Shown piece by piece: positions 1 to 11,463 of a DNA stretch of 64,000 nucleotides. A program made the position numbers and the translations under genes. The notes beneath the pieces are model-generated. The model did not search any database and was not told the DNA's origin. It was given only the letters and a program-made list of their open reading frames with translations. Position 1 is the first letter of the stretch. Every line of letters begins with the position of its first letter. Source of the stretch: Hofstenia miamia (Eukaryota; Xenacoelomorpha; Acoela); contig SCFE01000005.1 in the NCBI GenBank assembly GCA_004352715.1, positions 677,556 through 741,555 of the forward strand, read 5' to 3'.

Positions 1-3000
1 TGCAATTTATAGTATTTGAGGAAAGTTTTTGTCCCTTTTCATTAGGATAATATGAATATTTCATGTGCGTTCGATTGTCCCTTTCTCCCCGTTCGCTTCG
101 ACTCCGTGTGCTTGCAAATTGAGTAAACAAACACTTCTTTCATATTGAGATTCACTCAATGTTCTTACTCTATTCATGTGCGAGCCTGCAAGATATTTCC
201 AATTAATTATTTATGATGTATGCTCATTGATCTTGGGTTATTATGTTTCATAATTCTGTAATAAATTAGTAAGGAGGTGTATTCTCGCCGCAGACTTGGA
301 CGAGTCTAAATTCTTTCCCTGTCAAATTTGGCGAAGTATTGAGCCGTGCAATGCAATGAAAACTACCTGGTAGAACATTTGAGTTAATTAATTGTTTTTA
401 TGCTGACAGGGCTTACGATGTTCGCAAAGGAATCTCATAACAATGTCTCTCTTCCACCAAAGAGATGTTTCAATTGTGGGAGACGACCTTGTTTTCTCAT
501 GTTATAATCTTACTTTGAATAAACTGAAGAGAAAATTGTGTTTGGCTTTTGATTACGAAATATTTTCAACTAAGCATGTTTGCAAAAATAAAGTTTAAAT
601 CTGTCTAATGAATTATATTCAGCTTAAACTAATGCAATTCTCAATTTCTATTCATAAATTGTCTGCTTTCTTTCTGTCCTTCTTCATAAATTACGGCCTG
701 TTTATCTGTCCTTATTTGCATTCTACTATTATAATATTGAAATAACGTAATAATCACCTTAACTACAAAATAATCGCTTTAACATGATCACGAATTTTTC
801 GGTACACCCCTGTTGCAGATTAAGGTAATTTCCATTTTACCACATCTCCACATGAAGACCAACTTGTTTCTAGCTAGAAACACTGAAAAACTTTGTTTTT
901 AAGGATAGTATTTATTATGATTTAATGTTTTTTGGCCAATGTGACCTATTAGTTTCTTCAAATTTTCTCATTTAATTTGCATTATTTTAATTGGAAATGA
1001 CATTGATGTGGTTTTGCATTAGGAACTTTCTAAGTTATTAACAGCTTTTACCTTGCAAATCTGCATAATTCCGTTGACTAAGTTTAGTAATTTCTAATAA
1101 TATTATTCCAATGCATTCGACAATTATGTACTTAATGGTGTAAATGGGATTGCATCTGCTATTTAAAAGTTATGACCATCCCTTTCTTAAGAAGTTTTTG
1201 TTTAAATCAATTTCCCCTTGTAAACTTGTAGAGGCGGAAATGGGTCTGACACCAATTTTCAAATGCGTAACCCGGTTTAACTTTACATGCTAAATCTCTC
1301 TGTCCATCTTCATAACCAACTTATTCATTAAGTTCGTGTAACATTTTTATAGGCTAAAGGAGGAACTTAGCCTATGTTTATCCTGGTAAAGTTTTCTAGT
1401 TTTCGAGAGAGTAAATGTGTTTCTCCTTGAATTGGAAATTATTTAAATTTTTACTTGACTTTCACGATGATTTTCCATTTCCCGTGAGTGCTCTTGCCTT
1501 CCTGTTTCTGACAGCTTGCAATCGTTGATATCTCGCTACAGAACCTACTTCATTTTTCTTTGTCCTTACATCTCTAATGCAATACGTGCTTTACTTATTT
1601 TTTAGCTTCAATTTACAATTACACCTCACATACAGGATCCAGGTTAATTTATGGAAATTATGGAACAATTCACATTGACGAATCATATTTGGCGGTAGTT
1701 CATTTGAAATTCTTTTCATCATAAGCATTGATCTGCAGTTATATTCTTTGTTTGTGTGGATTGTTTAACGGAAAGGTGTTACATCCCTTGTAAAATAATT
1801 TCTCAATGTAAATTTGCCTTCACTTGAATCAAAATCAGCTATCATATCCTACACTCTCCTTAATTTTAAGAATTTTAAAGAAAAATTCCTATTTGATAGC
1901 CATAATTCAAGTGTGAAGATTGCATTTCAAATCCCATGCAACTATTGATCGTTGGTATATACAATTTTTCGATTGAAAATTGTCTTGGCATTCTATATAC
2001 CAATAAAAAATATTGGTTTGGAAGCCGTGTTGAGCATGTCTGCAATTCGTATTTCCGTCTTCCGGTAATTTAAGGAAGTTCTTGAGACGTTTTGAGGATT
2101 AATGACTGTATCGCTCATTTCGATGTCCAATTTAAGACCTATTTAAAATAGTTTTTATATTTAAGGCATTGTTGAAATGTTATCATAAAGTGCTTTTGAA
2201 CATCTAAATTTACGAAATATTCAAAGCGATTTCTGCAATATTAGTGTTTTTTCCTAAATTAAAATATAATAGCTAAGGAATTCTATGAATAATTTAGTCA
2301 GGAATATTATAGTACATGGAATTTCATTAACAACTAAATACATAAGAAGCAAACTGCATTAATTTTTGGACTTCGAAAATGCTTAATTTCTAAACATGAA
2401 CATAATTCTAGATTTCCATATTTATATGCATACTGCAATCATATATAATCAACACATGAGTTGGTAAAATTTAGTGATCATTTCAACTTAGTTGTTTAAT
2501 GGGCTGACTTTATTTAGGCTCTTTTAGAGCTTATGTGAATATGCACTACCATGTTTAACGTTTGCAAATATATAAACTAAATTTCATTATCAGCATTTTA
2601 GTGTGTTCAAATTACGTCTTCATTTGATCTTCTCTGGCGTTTTCAGGACTGGTCGTAACGGCCTTTATAAGTGAGTCTTCAGGACGTCCCCAAAACCATT
2701 AAAGGACGTCTTCTAAGCGTCTCGTGAATGTCATCTTGTAGCTTTTGGCATTGTTATTTCTAAGTTGAACACAATTTCATCGTCTCTACAGTTTTGTGTT
2801 GTAAAATTGTTTTCTATTATAACAATGAAACTTATTATTTTGGAACATTCAACCAATGACCAATGATTAATAGCATAAAAAATTGACAATGCAATTTATT
2901 CAAAGTGGCATACTAAACAAGGCGCTTTTAATGTTAAACGCGACCTTACCTAGGTAATTAATAATAGAAGTTATAATCTACACCTTTTTATTGTCCATTT

Positions 3001-4228
3001 TTAATTGAATTCGCTTTTCCTCCATAAGCTTGACTGTGAATTTTGGACGATTGTCCCGTTATTCATAAATAAATTATTTTCTAATTATTTTCTTACAATG
3101 AGATTTTGAAAATAAATGAATTTTCATCAGACCGAATCAAAAAATCTTCAAATGTTTACAGCTAGGTAAACAACTCTCTGAGTTTCATTATTTTTTTCTT
3201 AATGTTTCATGGGGCGTATTTAACTACGATATTTTCGAAGTTGCATGAGACTTTTTTTATCATTCTACCCAGGAAAAAATGACTTCCTTTATTATTTGGC
3301 TAGGTTAAATCTTCCTTTGATCGCAAACCTATCACAGTTCTCTCTTTTAATCATCGGAGTTTTATAGAATTTGCGTTTTTTTTTAAGATGGATTCGTTCA
3401 TCAAGTGTTTAAAGGGGGGTTAAGGCTACAAGCAGCATTTGAGCAATTGATCCAAAATATGTCTTAATTTTCTAATTAGCTCAATTCTTGGCTTTCTACA
3501 GAATTTTCTTTACATGGTGTTGGTGTGCATTAAACGCTAAGCTCAAAGCTGAAAGAAAATTTTTCGGTTTTGTATGTATTGTGTTAATTTTAGTTTTGAA
3601 TTTACAGTAATTAGAGTATTTACTGATTGTTTTTAAAAATCTATAAATAGTCGTAACTTACTTTGAAGTCAAACATCCTTCAAACACTTCCCTATTCATG
3701 TATTTTTTAATGTTCGCCTTCTTAATTAGTTTCAACTTCTGAATTGCTTTTCTTCACAACATTTTCCAATACATATTCATTATGTTTATTTATTTTTATT
3801 AATATTAACAATTCTAAAAATGTTTATACCAGAAACTTCGAGCATTATCTAACTTTACGAGTAATTATCAATATGCGGACCCGACAAATTTCTTAGTCTT
3901 GCTAATGTGATTCGCACAATTCGAATATTGAAAATATGTGTCCAAACCGTATAGGTCAGAATAAGTTCGGTCTATCTACTTCCAGGCCTGATTGAGACAA
4001 ACTTTTCAAAGAAACCAATCGACTGATCTCATTTTCACTGGTAATCACGTGCATTTTTTGTCAATTGTATATCATTTCCAAGTTTTAAAGTCACGTGACG
4101 AAATTCAATAATATGAATTCAATCAGTTTATCTCATCAATTATGCATATAATAGACAATTACACGTTGTCATGGCTTATATTGCGCCATGATTTCTGACA
4201 CTATCAGCTGAAATTCATCTGCTCGTAC
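1..4228. other. AT-rich non-coding stretch
   Basis: No ORF with recognisable protein content, no RNA gene and no clear terminal-repeat element was seen on either strand. A short CpG-containing patch near 2640-2730 carries two AGGACGTC motifs and may be a decayed mobile-element piece, but no boundaries are visible. Confidence 0.5.
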
Positions 4229-4247
4229 ACATGTGTATAAGAGACAG
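4229..4247 (+). other. Tn5 (Nextera) mosaic-end-like sequence, probable library artefact
   Basis: The 17 bases ATGTGTATAAGAGACAG at 4231-4247 are identical to the inner 17 bases of the hyperactive Tn5 19-bp mosaic end used in tagmentation libraries. Extending to 19 bases gives one mismatch (AC instead of AG). A 17-base exact match is very unlikely by chance in 64 kb. The likely reading is untrimmed adapter or a chimeric read in the assembly, not biology. Confidence 0.7.
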
Positions 4248-4598
4248 CAATGATACAGCTGACTGAGTGAGATTAGAACAAAGTGATGCCGCTGCGGCAT
4301 CTCATTGATATCATCAAATGCTGCAGAACTAGGTTACACCCATCAAATTGAAATATTAAGAATTTCATTCTATCATGTGTGTTAATTAATCCACTTAACA
4401 CATTTTCTTTAACTTAATCAATTTTTTCGTCAGCCTATTTTATCAAAAACTGGAATTCAACTCGTATTATTTTGTCTAAACTATTTCAAATCAAAGAAAA
4501 TACTCTTTCAAATATTTTGTGACCTTCTATAAACCTTAATTACTTTGTATTACCTTAACTTTCAAACAAATTTGTGTGGCATATATTATAGTAAATTA

Positions 4599-4790
4599 TG
4601 TATATATATATATATATATANNNNNNNNNNNNNNNNNNNNNNNNNNNNNNNNNNNNNNNNNNNNNNNNNNNNNNNNNNNNNNNNNNNNNNNNNNNNNNNN
4701 NNNNNNNNNNNNNNNNNNNNNNNNNNNNNNNNNNNNNNNNNNNNNNNNNNNNNNNNNNNNNNNNNNNNNNTATATATATATATATATATA
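4599..4790. repeat. (TA)n microsatellite with a 150-N gap
   Basis: TA repeats flank a run of N (4621-4770) on both sides. Translated ORFs across it are artefacts of the N run. Confidence 0.9.
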
Positions 4791-7177
4791 GTAAATTTTT
4801 TTATTTAAATCATCACTTTCTTGATTTTTGTTCAAAAAGTTCTCGATCATAATTTTAGTAAAGCTCTATCAATTTTCTTTTAAAGTTATTGGCAAATTTT
4901 TGTTTAAAATGCGAGAAATGGAAAAATGTAGACAAACAGTCAGCAGTAGCAACACTAAGGGAATTAACTTTGAGGAAACGGGAAATACTAACTTTTCCTT
5001 TTTCTTTGTAGTAAACTTACTTATCTTGAATATGTGTTAATTTCAACAGAATTATAAATCCCGGGTTGTTTCTCATACATGGGAACTCAAATTGTTTTCT
5101 GAAACTTTATCTAGATACAGTAAGCAGTCAAATAATTATGGCAACTTTGAATTTGTAATATTACGCAAATGAGGTTATCAATTTCCTTTATAGATATATC
5201 GTATATCAAAAGAAATTTCAAATGCTGTACATCAAACATCTTTATGACAATACGAGAAATTCTCATATGCCTACTGATAAGACATGACTTTTATTAAGAT
5301 TGAAGCGTCAGTTTATTTGTTAAGCATTCTATATTCAAAAGGTATTGATGGATATAGTAACGTCTACTGCCTGAAGTTAGTCGATTACGGCTATTGTTGC
5401 AGCATTAGCATCATTGCCGCAGATGAGCTAATTGTGTTTATTTTGATGAATGCACTTGAGTTCTCTTTCTAAATGTGTTAACCTATTGTACTTTCTCAAT
5501 CAATTTAATGTAACTGTCCTTCTAGTTTTATGGTTTCACTAATTTTCTCCCACTTAAAATTATATTGGTTTTCTTGTTGTTTTTAATAGAATTAAAATAT
5601 CTCTTTATGCGTTCTTGTTCTGTAATCTAATTCTTGAAATTGTATAGTTACACTAATGTTATTCATTAAATATATTCTCTCTCAGCGAAAGAAATTTCCA
5701 TTTAGCTACTTTTTCAAATAAATTTATATATGTGTAATGTACATATTATATATAGATATATAGTTAGAGATATGCCCAGTCATGTGTACAACATAAAAAT
5801 TCAATCACATTTACATTCAATAAAATGCTTATATTATTGAAAAAATGCAGTTCTTAAGTAAACTTTCTAAATTTTTTGCTCATATGAATTTTTGGGCTTT
5901 AGGCTTCCAAAACAGCTATTTTGTAAAAATTAGAGCATGGTACTACCATTCATTTCCGCATGCAGCCGCCGTACGTAATTTTCAATGACGTGACCTTGCA
6001 TTTTTGCTTTCGTTTACTTATCATGTATCACCTCGCTATAACTCCGTAAAGTCAATTATTGAGAAGGCTACTCAGGAGGATCAGCCTTTATTTGCAAATC
6101 TGAATACTATATTGAGAAAATTTATTCACAATGTTTTGATGACGAGGAAACAACCAGATAGGCTCTTTAAACACCCTCATAACTCCATAATTCATTAATG
6201 AAGAATTTAAAGTCGATAAAGTTGAACTCAAAATCAAATTAAAAATGGCTTATAGAATTTCATGGTCAATATTAGTGAGAACCAAAAACGTAGCTCGTTG
6301 GCTGCTTTGCGCCCAACTCGTGAGATTATAGATAAATAGGTAGGTAGGTAGAGAGAGCGAGAGAGAGTTTTAGGTGGTAATTAATTGAATTTCTTTGAAA
6401 TTGATCTAATAAAAATTTCCTATGCATACGATCATAAGGTTTTAAAAACTTTTCTAGATGGTTTGCATTCATTTTATGGTTTCGCGTTTTAATAAAACTA
6501 TTAAATCACAGAGTCAACGACTCATAAAATTAACAAACCAGAACATATTGTAATTCGTCTCTATAAAATGTCTAATGCGCCAGTTGATAACGAATCTCTT
6601 TCAAAACCTTTTTACTCATCTGTTCTTCAAATTCATTAACAATATGTTCTACTTCCTTCCTGGCTTCTGGAACCGCTAACAGTAGTTTTTTGCTTTAGGA
6701 TTTCCTATTCCGACAATTTATAAATATATATACTAATTTTAGTAATAATGTATAATTGTAAGTACTTTGTTGCCAATCTTTTTCATCTTGTACCATTATT
6801 TTTGTAGCATCACTAGTTTTTCTGTCAACACCATTTCCATATATATTTAATTTATTTAGAAATTTTGGTACTTTGACATAATTTTGACCTATATTTTAAG
6901 ATTAATAACATCTTATAAAATAAAAACTTAAAGGAAATAATTTCTCTAGCGAAAATATGGTTTTTATGAAAATTGTAAAATTTACTTTCACCAATAAGTC
7001 TTCAATAGCTTTATTAGTTTACCTGCTATCCGCACCTGCTGCACATATTTACAAATTTGCAAAGATATATATACAATATTTGCAATATACATATAGACAT
7101 ATTTACAAATTGACAATATATACAACAACAGGACACTTACACACTTACAAATAAACTAAGCTACAAAATAAAAATAG

Positions 7178-7178
<1 letters not shown>
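4791..7178. other. AT-rich non-coding stretch with small microsatellites
   Basis: A (GTAG)/(GA) microsatellite lies at about 6338-6367. An ORF at 6004-6198 is unrecognised and sits in slightly more GC-rich sequence than its surroundings, but has no flanking splice or start context that I trust. Nothing else is supported. Confidence 0.4.

Positions 7179-7219
<41 letters not shown>
7179..7219 (+). repeat. (TAA)n microsatellite, 5' flank of a non-LTR element
   Basis: Pure TAA repeat ending exactly where the tRNA-like head of the R4/Dong-like element begins. A second TAA run closes the element at 9405-9473. Dong-type elements of the R4 clade are known to insert into TAA repeats. Confidence 0.85.
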
Positions 7220-7220
<1 letters not shown>

Positions 7221-7292
7221 GGCCCCAGTGGTCAAGGGGTAGAACGCGAAACTTGGACCGCGAAGACCCGGGTTCGAGCCCTGCCCTGACCC
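7220..7292 (+). other. tRNA-like sequence with A and B boxes (Pol III promoter-like)
   Basis: TGGTCAAGGGG at 7229-7239 fits the A-box consensus TRGYNNANNGG and GGTTCGAGCCC at 7271-7281 fits the B box GGTTCGANNCC, with tRNA-like spacing. The acceptor stem pairs poorly (only the outer G-C pairs fit well) and the T stem has one mismatch, so this looks like a tRNA-derived head as in SINEs rather than a working tRNA gene. It abuts the TAA target on one side and the retroelement coding region on the other. Confidence 0.6.
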
Positions 7293-7301
7293 TTTCCTAA
7301 T

Positions 7302-9355
7302 ATGAAAGTGACAACGAAAGAAAAGGCCCTCAGTCCCCGGCAGGCCTTAAATGGTCAGAGGGTGCGAAGAATCTCCGGTCAGGCGGACTACACAATCGGG
7401 AGTGTAGACTCGAGAAGTAGTAGTATAGGATCCACACAGACCAATAGACAACGGCACAAATGGACAGATAAGCAGAACAGGACAGCATTGGAGTGTTACA
7501 GAAGAAGCAGGCCAGATGAGAGGGGTTACAGGAAGAGAATGTTGGAAGAATGGAGGAAGGCAGGAACAGGATTAGAAGTTACAGAGCAGAGGCTTGCACG
7601 ACAAGTGCGAAAGTTACAGTTGGATGAGAGTAAAGGGAAAAAGAGAGTTGAACAGGCTAAACAAAGGGAAGATGAAGTGAGGGACGTTGTGACAGAAGTG
7701 GCAGAAGCAGCAGAACCAGTGGACGCAAAACTGAAGGGAAAAGGTGAAGGAAGAAATAGGTTGCCAGTTCCAAGCTAGCAGTAGAAACAGCAAAGGTTAA
7801 CAAAGTGTTAGAAAGGATAGATGCTAGGAGTGTCACAGAGCTAAACAGGTTAGTGTATGCAGGCGCATGGGAGGTGCTGAATAATGTAGGCATTGACATA
7901 AAGACGACAGAAAACCAGCATGGGAGAGAAGAATTGAGAATAAAGCAATTAGGGAAGATCAGGACAAGTAAGGCGATGCAGGACAGGTGCAGGGTAGGTA
8001 AGGGCAAGACTATAGAAACTGCAAGAGAAGAGCTTAAGCAGAGATTAGTTGCAGAAGATGAAAAACTGAGAAAATATAGGGCAAAGGCAAAGCAGGCATG
8101 AGACAATATGAAGTTTGAGACCCAAGAAAAAAGATTCTACAAAAAACTAGATGCAGGAGAAAAGGCTACAGCTAAAGCAGGTGAGGACGCAGTAAGGTTC
8201 TGGGAAAATATATGGGAAAGTGCGGGACCAGAGATAGAGAGTGTGCAACTTCAGGCCAATAACATGTCTGCCAACAACTTGGAAATTGCTAACTTCTATG
8301 ATTTCAAGAAGGCTGGCATGTTACTTAGAACAGAACACGTTGATACCAGAGGAGCAGAAGAAATGTAGGACAAAGACGAGAGGATGGAATTAGAGAGACA
8401 AACAAGGTAAAGCAATGCATGGAGAATATTGGAGGAACACAGAAAAATGTGACAGAGATGAAAGCAAAAGTGGTTAATGAAGGCAGGACTAAAAAGAGCA
8501 ACAGAAGCACTGATAATGGCAGCACAGGAGCAAGCAATAACAAACTGGGTGAAGAAGCATATAGACAGAAAAGTAGAAGTAAGTGATAAGTGTAGGCTAT
8601 GTAAGAAAGAGGCGGAGACAGTAGATCATCTGATATCAGGGTGTGAGAAGTTGGCATAGAATGAGTATAAGTTCAGGCATGACAAGTTGGGACGAATGGT
8701 ACATTGGAGCTTGAGCAGGCAGCATGGATTAGAAGCAGGAGACAAGTGGTATGAGCACAAACCACAGGGAGTCATAGAGAATGATAAAGTAAAGATACTA
8801 CGGGATTTCAACATCCAGACAAGCAAGGTAATAGAAGCACGGAGGCCAGNNNNNNNGTGATAGAGAAAGATAGAACAGATCACAAGGAAATGAAGATGAG
8901 GCTAAGGAAGGTACTACAGAAGTCAGCACAAAGGCATTTAATACGTGGGAGTCATAGAGAATGATAAAGTAAAGATACTACGGGATTTCAACATCCAGAC
9001 AAGCAAGGTAATAGAAGCACGGAGGCCAGCCATAGTGGTAGTAGACAAAGAGAAAAGATTGGGAACAGTGATAGACATAGCAGTACCAAAGAACAGAAAT
9101 GTAGAAAGCAAGGAGAAAGAGAAGATAGACAAGTACAGGGAGTTGGCAGAGGAAATTGGAAAGCGGTGGAAGTTAAAGAAAGTTGAAGTAGTCCCGGTAG
9201 TTGTAGGAGCACTAGGGGCCTTGAGTAAAAAGCATAAGAGATACTTGGAGGAATTGAGAGTACCAAAGTGGGGAGGAGCAGTAGCACAGAAGGCAGCATT
9301 GTTAGGAACAGCTAGAGCCCTGAGGAAAGCTCTCAGACTCGCTGGGAACTGGTGA
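7302..9355 (+). pseudogene. R4/Dong-like non-LTR retroelement ORF, internally deleted and frameshifted
   Basis: This is the remnant of a single-ORF retrotransposon protein with a restriction-like endonuclease. At 7302-7778 an N-terminal region contains a Myb-like helix block (tryptophan in KWTDKQNR, then CYRRSRPDERGYRKRM). After a one-base frameshift near 7770 the frame continues at 7805-8101, hits an in-frame TGA, and resumes at 8108-8368 with the pre-RT motif QEKRFYKKLD and RFWENIWES. The reverse transcriptase core is missing: about 110 bp stand where over 1 kb is expected. Sequence resumes at 8477 with a CCHC-type finger (CRLCKKEAETVDHLISGC) and, after a duplicated segment and six N, ends at 8945-9355 with the endonuclease region (EARRPAIVVVDK, then GTVIDIAVP, then VVPVVVGALG and LLGTARALRK). 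The usual RRPD has become RRPA, so one catalytic aspartate is lost. Without RT the copy cannot move autonomously. Family assignment rests on motif memory, so R4 versus a sister RLE clade is less certain than the class. Confidence 0.8.
8767..9029 (+). repeat. 83-bp direct duplication inside the retroelement, next to a 6-N gap
   Basis: The segment 8767-8849 recurs at 8947-9029, encoding the same endonuclease start each time (VIENDKVKIL to EARRP). Six N follow the first copy (8850-8855). Between the copies lies a different coding piece (HKEMKMRLRKVLQ) that resembles the end of an RT domain. This is either an element rearrangement or a local assembly error. Confidence 0.8.
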
Positions 9356-9404
9356 GTTCCCCGAGCTGAGAGGGATACCAGCATGAAGCTGTGAGAAGAA
9401 ATGA

Positions 9405-9473
<69 letters not shown>
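9405..9473 (+). repeat. (TAA)n microsatellite, 3' flank of the non-LTR element
   Basis: An uninterrupted AAT/TAA run follows the element 3' end. Poly-Tyr or poly-Leu ORFs on the opposite strand here are artefacts of the repeat. Confidence 0.9.
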
Positions 9474-11288
9474 GACACCACATGTTTCATAATGAGGTCA
9501 TGACCGTTGTTCCAACATAGACTAGTTTTTCTTTTTTCTTTAATATGTAAGTATTTCGTACATGAATTTGACTTATTGAATGATTCCCTAGGTAGAACCA
9601 TCCATATCTTTGTTAGAGCTTTGCACTATTACGGATTAAACAGCGATTAACTGTAGTCACGATTACAAATTTTACAAGTTAAGTCAGTTACGGTTATAAC
9701 TAAAAAGATTTTCTGATAACAATCTATTGTGGCTGATACAACATATTCTTTATGTGATCTGTCGAAAAAGCCTTCCTTAACTCTTTGAGGCTTGGTGGTA
9801 CATATATGTCCCACCTAAGCAAATCTGTTATTCCAGGCTGCAACAATTTACAGTTTATTTGTATATTTCATGCTAATTTAATCATAATGGTAAGTTATTA
9901 CATTTATAAAGCTTCATTTAAATTGCTAATATCTCCTCAAATTTCTGTCTTTTCTACGTGAGCAGGACATTGCTATTTGATCAATCTGATCGCTGATTTA
10001 AAATAAATATAATTAGACGAATCATGTGGTTAAAGAGGGCTTGTGGCAACCAATGTGTGAAAATATTATATTGATCCTAGTTTCTTGCAATTCATTTTTG
10101 GCAATAATTAATTGACTCCCTTAGGGGCTGCAGGTAGTTATGTGTACCACCCTAGTGTATCATCATAGATGCATTTCAAAATTTAACTTTAGTAATAAGG
10201 TGTTGCTTGCCATCTGTTTAATGCAAATCATACGTTTTTACTAATAAAGCAGCTTCAGTTTGCTCATGGGCTTCAGATTGTTAAATTTTCTCTGAAAGAC
10301 TTTTTAGATTTTCGCTATTTTTTGAATTTTTTATTTTGAGTATTTTGTTTACTGCTTAAGTAATCTCGGGCAGCTAGGTTAAGAAACAAATATGTTACGG
10401 CGGTTACGGTTATAATAAAAAGGCGGCCGGTTAATTTAAGTTTAGGAAATGCTCTTAAAAACACAGCTTTAGTCGGTTACGGTTATCAATAAAAAGCGGC
10501 CGGTTAATTTAAGATTACGAAATGCTCGTAACAACACAGCTTTAGTCCATGTCGATATCTTAGTAAGTTAAATGTCTAATTTGCTGTCATTTAATTTTTG
10601 AACATTGTTGTGTTTGGGAAAAAGTTCGGCATTATTCTGATGAAATGCATGTATTGTTCCAAAAGCCCAGTTACATTGCTTAAATTATGAATTTACTTTT
10701 TTGATTAAATGTCCTAATGAATTTCACATTCTTGATATTTGGAAATGACTTTAATGTTTTCCAGTCTACCGGAAATTTTAATCCACTCCATCCATGCAGA
10801 ACATTCCGTCGTTAATAGACTACAATATGCCTTTCGTTAATTTAAAGTATGCAAATTGTTTGACGCGCTTTTTAACACGAAATAAGTAATTAATGACCTT
10901 GTCAACAGTCAGTCTATCTTCAATCACGGGATCATTTCACATGCTTATAACCTCATTCCTTGCTTTTTGATTGCAGCTCGAAATTGTGTAAACAAAATAA
11001 ATTGGAAAATACTTTCAATATTATTTAGTTTAAAAGTTTTGTATGGGCCAAATCCTCATTCGTTACTATCGAATTTCGAAATTTGCATCGAGTCATCATA
11101 CGCATTATTAAAAAATTGTGTGCACTAAACACTTTTAAGGAGATTTTCACTTAACTCCAACCGCCCATTGTATCCTTAAAGATACAACCCTTTTGTTTAC
11201 TATTTCAAACTATTTTCTCCAAACTTTTTAGGTGAACATTTTCATAAAATTTTTAATGTGGTTGAAGTACATGAATATGTTAACTTTG
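9474..11288. other. AT-rich non-coding stretch
   Basis: No gene was seen. The only structure noted is the 74-bp tandem repeat at 10401-10547, listed separately. Confidence 0.45.
10401..10547. repeat. Two tandem copies of a ~74-bp GC-containing repeat
   Basis: The unit starts GGTTACGGTTAT, contains GCGGCCGGTTAATTTAAG and ends ACACAGCTTTAGTC. Copy 1 is about 10401-10474, copy 2 about 10475-10547, with a few mismatches. A related start (AGTTACGGTTATAACTAAAA) occurs once more near 9683, so the unit may belong to a dispersed family. Confidence 0.75.
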
Positions 11289-11463
11289 TTAATGAAAAAT
11301 TTGGTATTTGGAAAAAAATTCAAACTTTTTCCATAACTAATGCTCAGATCATATGGCGGTTTAATGCCCATGTCAAAAACTAGCCTAAGCTATTTTGTCT
11401 TCTCTAAATATACCACTCAAATTCTGTTCAGGCGCGCCGTGTGCAATACCCAAAGTTGTCGGG
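11289..11463. repeat. Dispersed repeat, copy 1 (see 29702-29882)
   Basis: About 175 bp that align in the same orientation with 29702-29882. Shared blocks include AATGAAAAATT, CTCAGAT/TTCAGAT, GTTTAATGCCCATG versus GTTAATGCCCATG, and a CpG-rich block GGCGCGCCGTGTGCAA versus GGTGCGTCGTGTGCAA. Family unknown. Confidence 0.6.

Larger units (their letters stand above)
7220..9404 (+). mobile_element. Non-autonomous R4/Dong-like non-LTR element with tRNA-like head
   Basis: The element is bounded by TAA microsatellites on both sides. It comprises the tRNA-like head (7220-7292), the broken ORF (7302-9355) and a short 3' UTR ending GAAGAAATGA just before the TAA tail. The body is purine-rich and more GC-rich than the flanking DNA. 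Insertion into TAA repeats plus a TAA tail matches Dong biology. Confidence 0.75.

Noticed and set aside
4248-4262. AATGATAC after the mosaic end, resembling the start of the Illumina P5 sequence
   Set aside because: Only eight bases match before divergence, which is not beyond chance.
7220-7292. Functional tRNA gene
   Set aside because: A and B boxes are good, but the acceptor stem does not pair and no clear anticodon arm forms. A tRNA-derived retroelement head fits better.
8938-9601. Minus-strand ORFs with poly-Tyr and poly-Leu
   Set aside because: Shadows of the retroelement ORF and of the TAA microsatellite.
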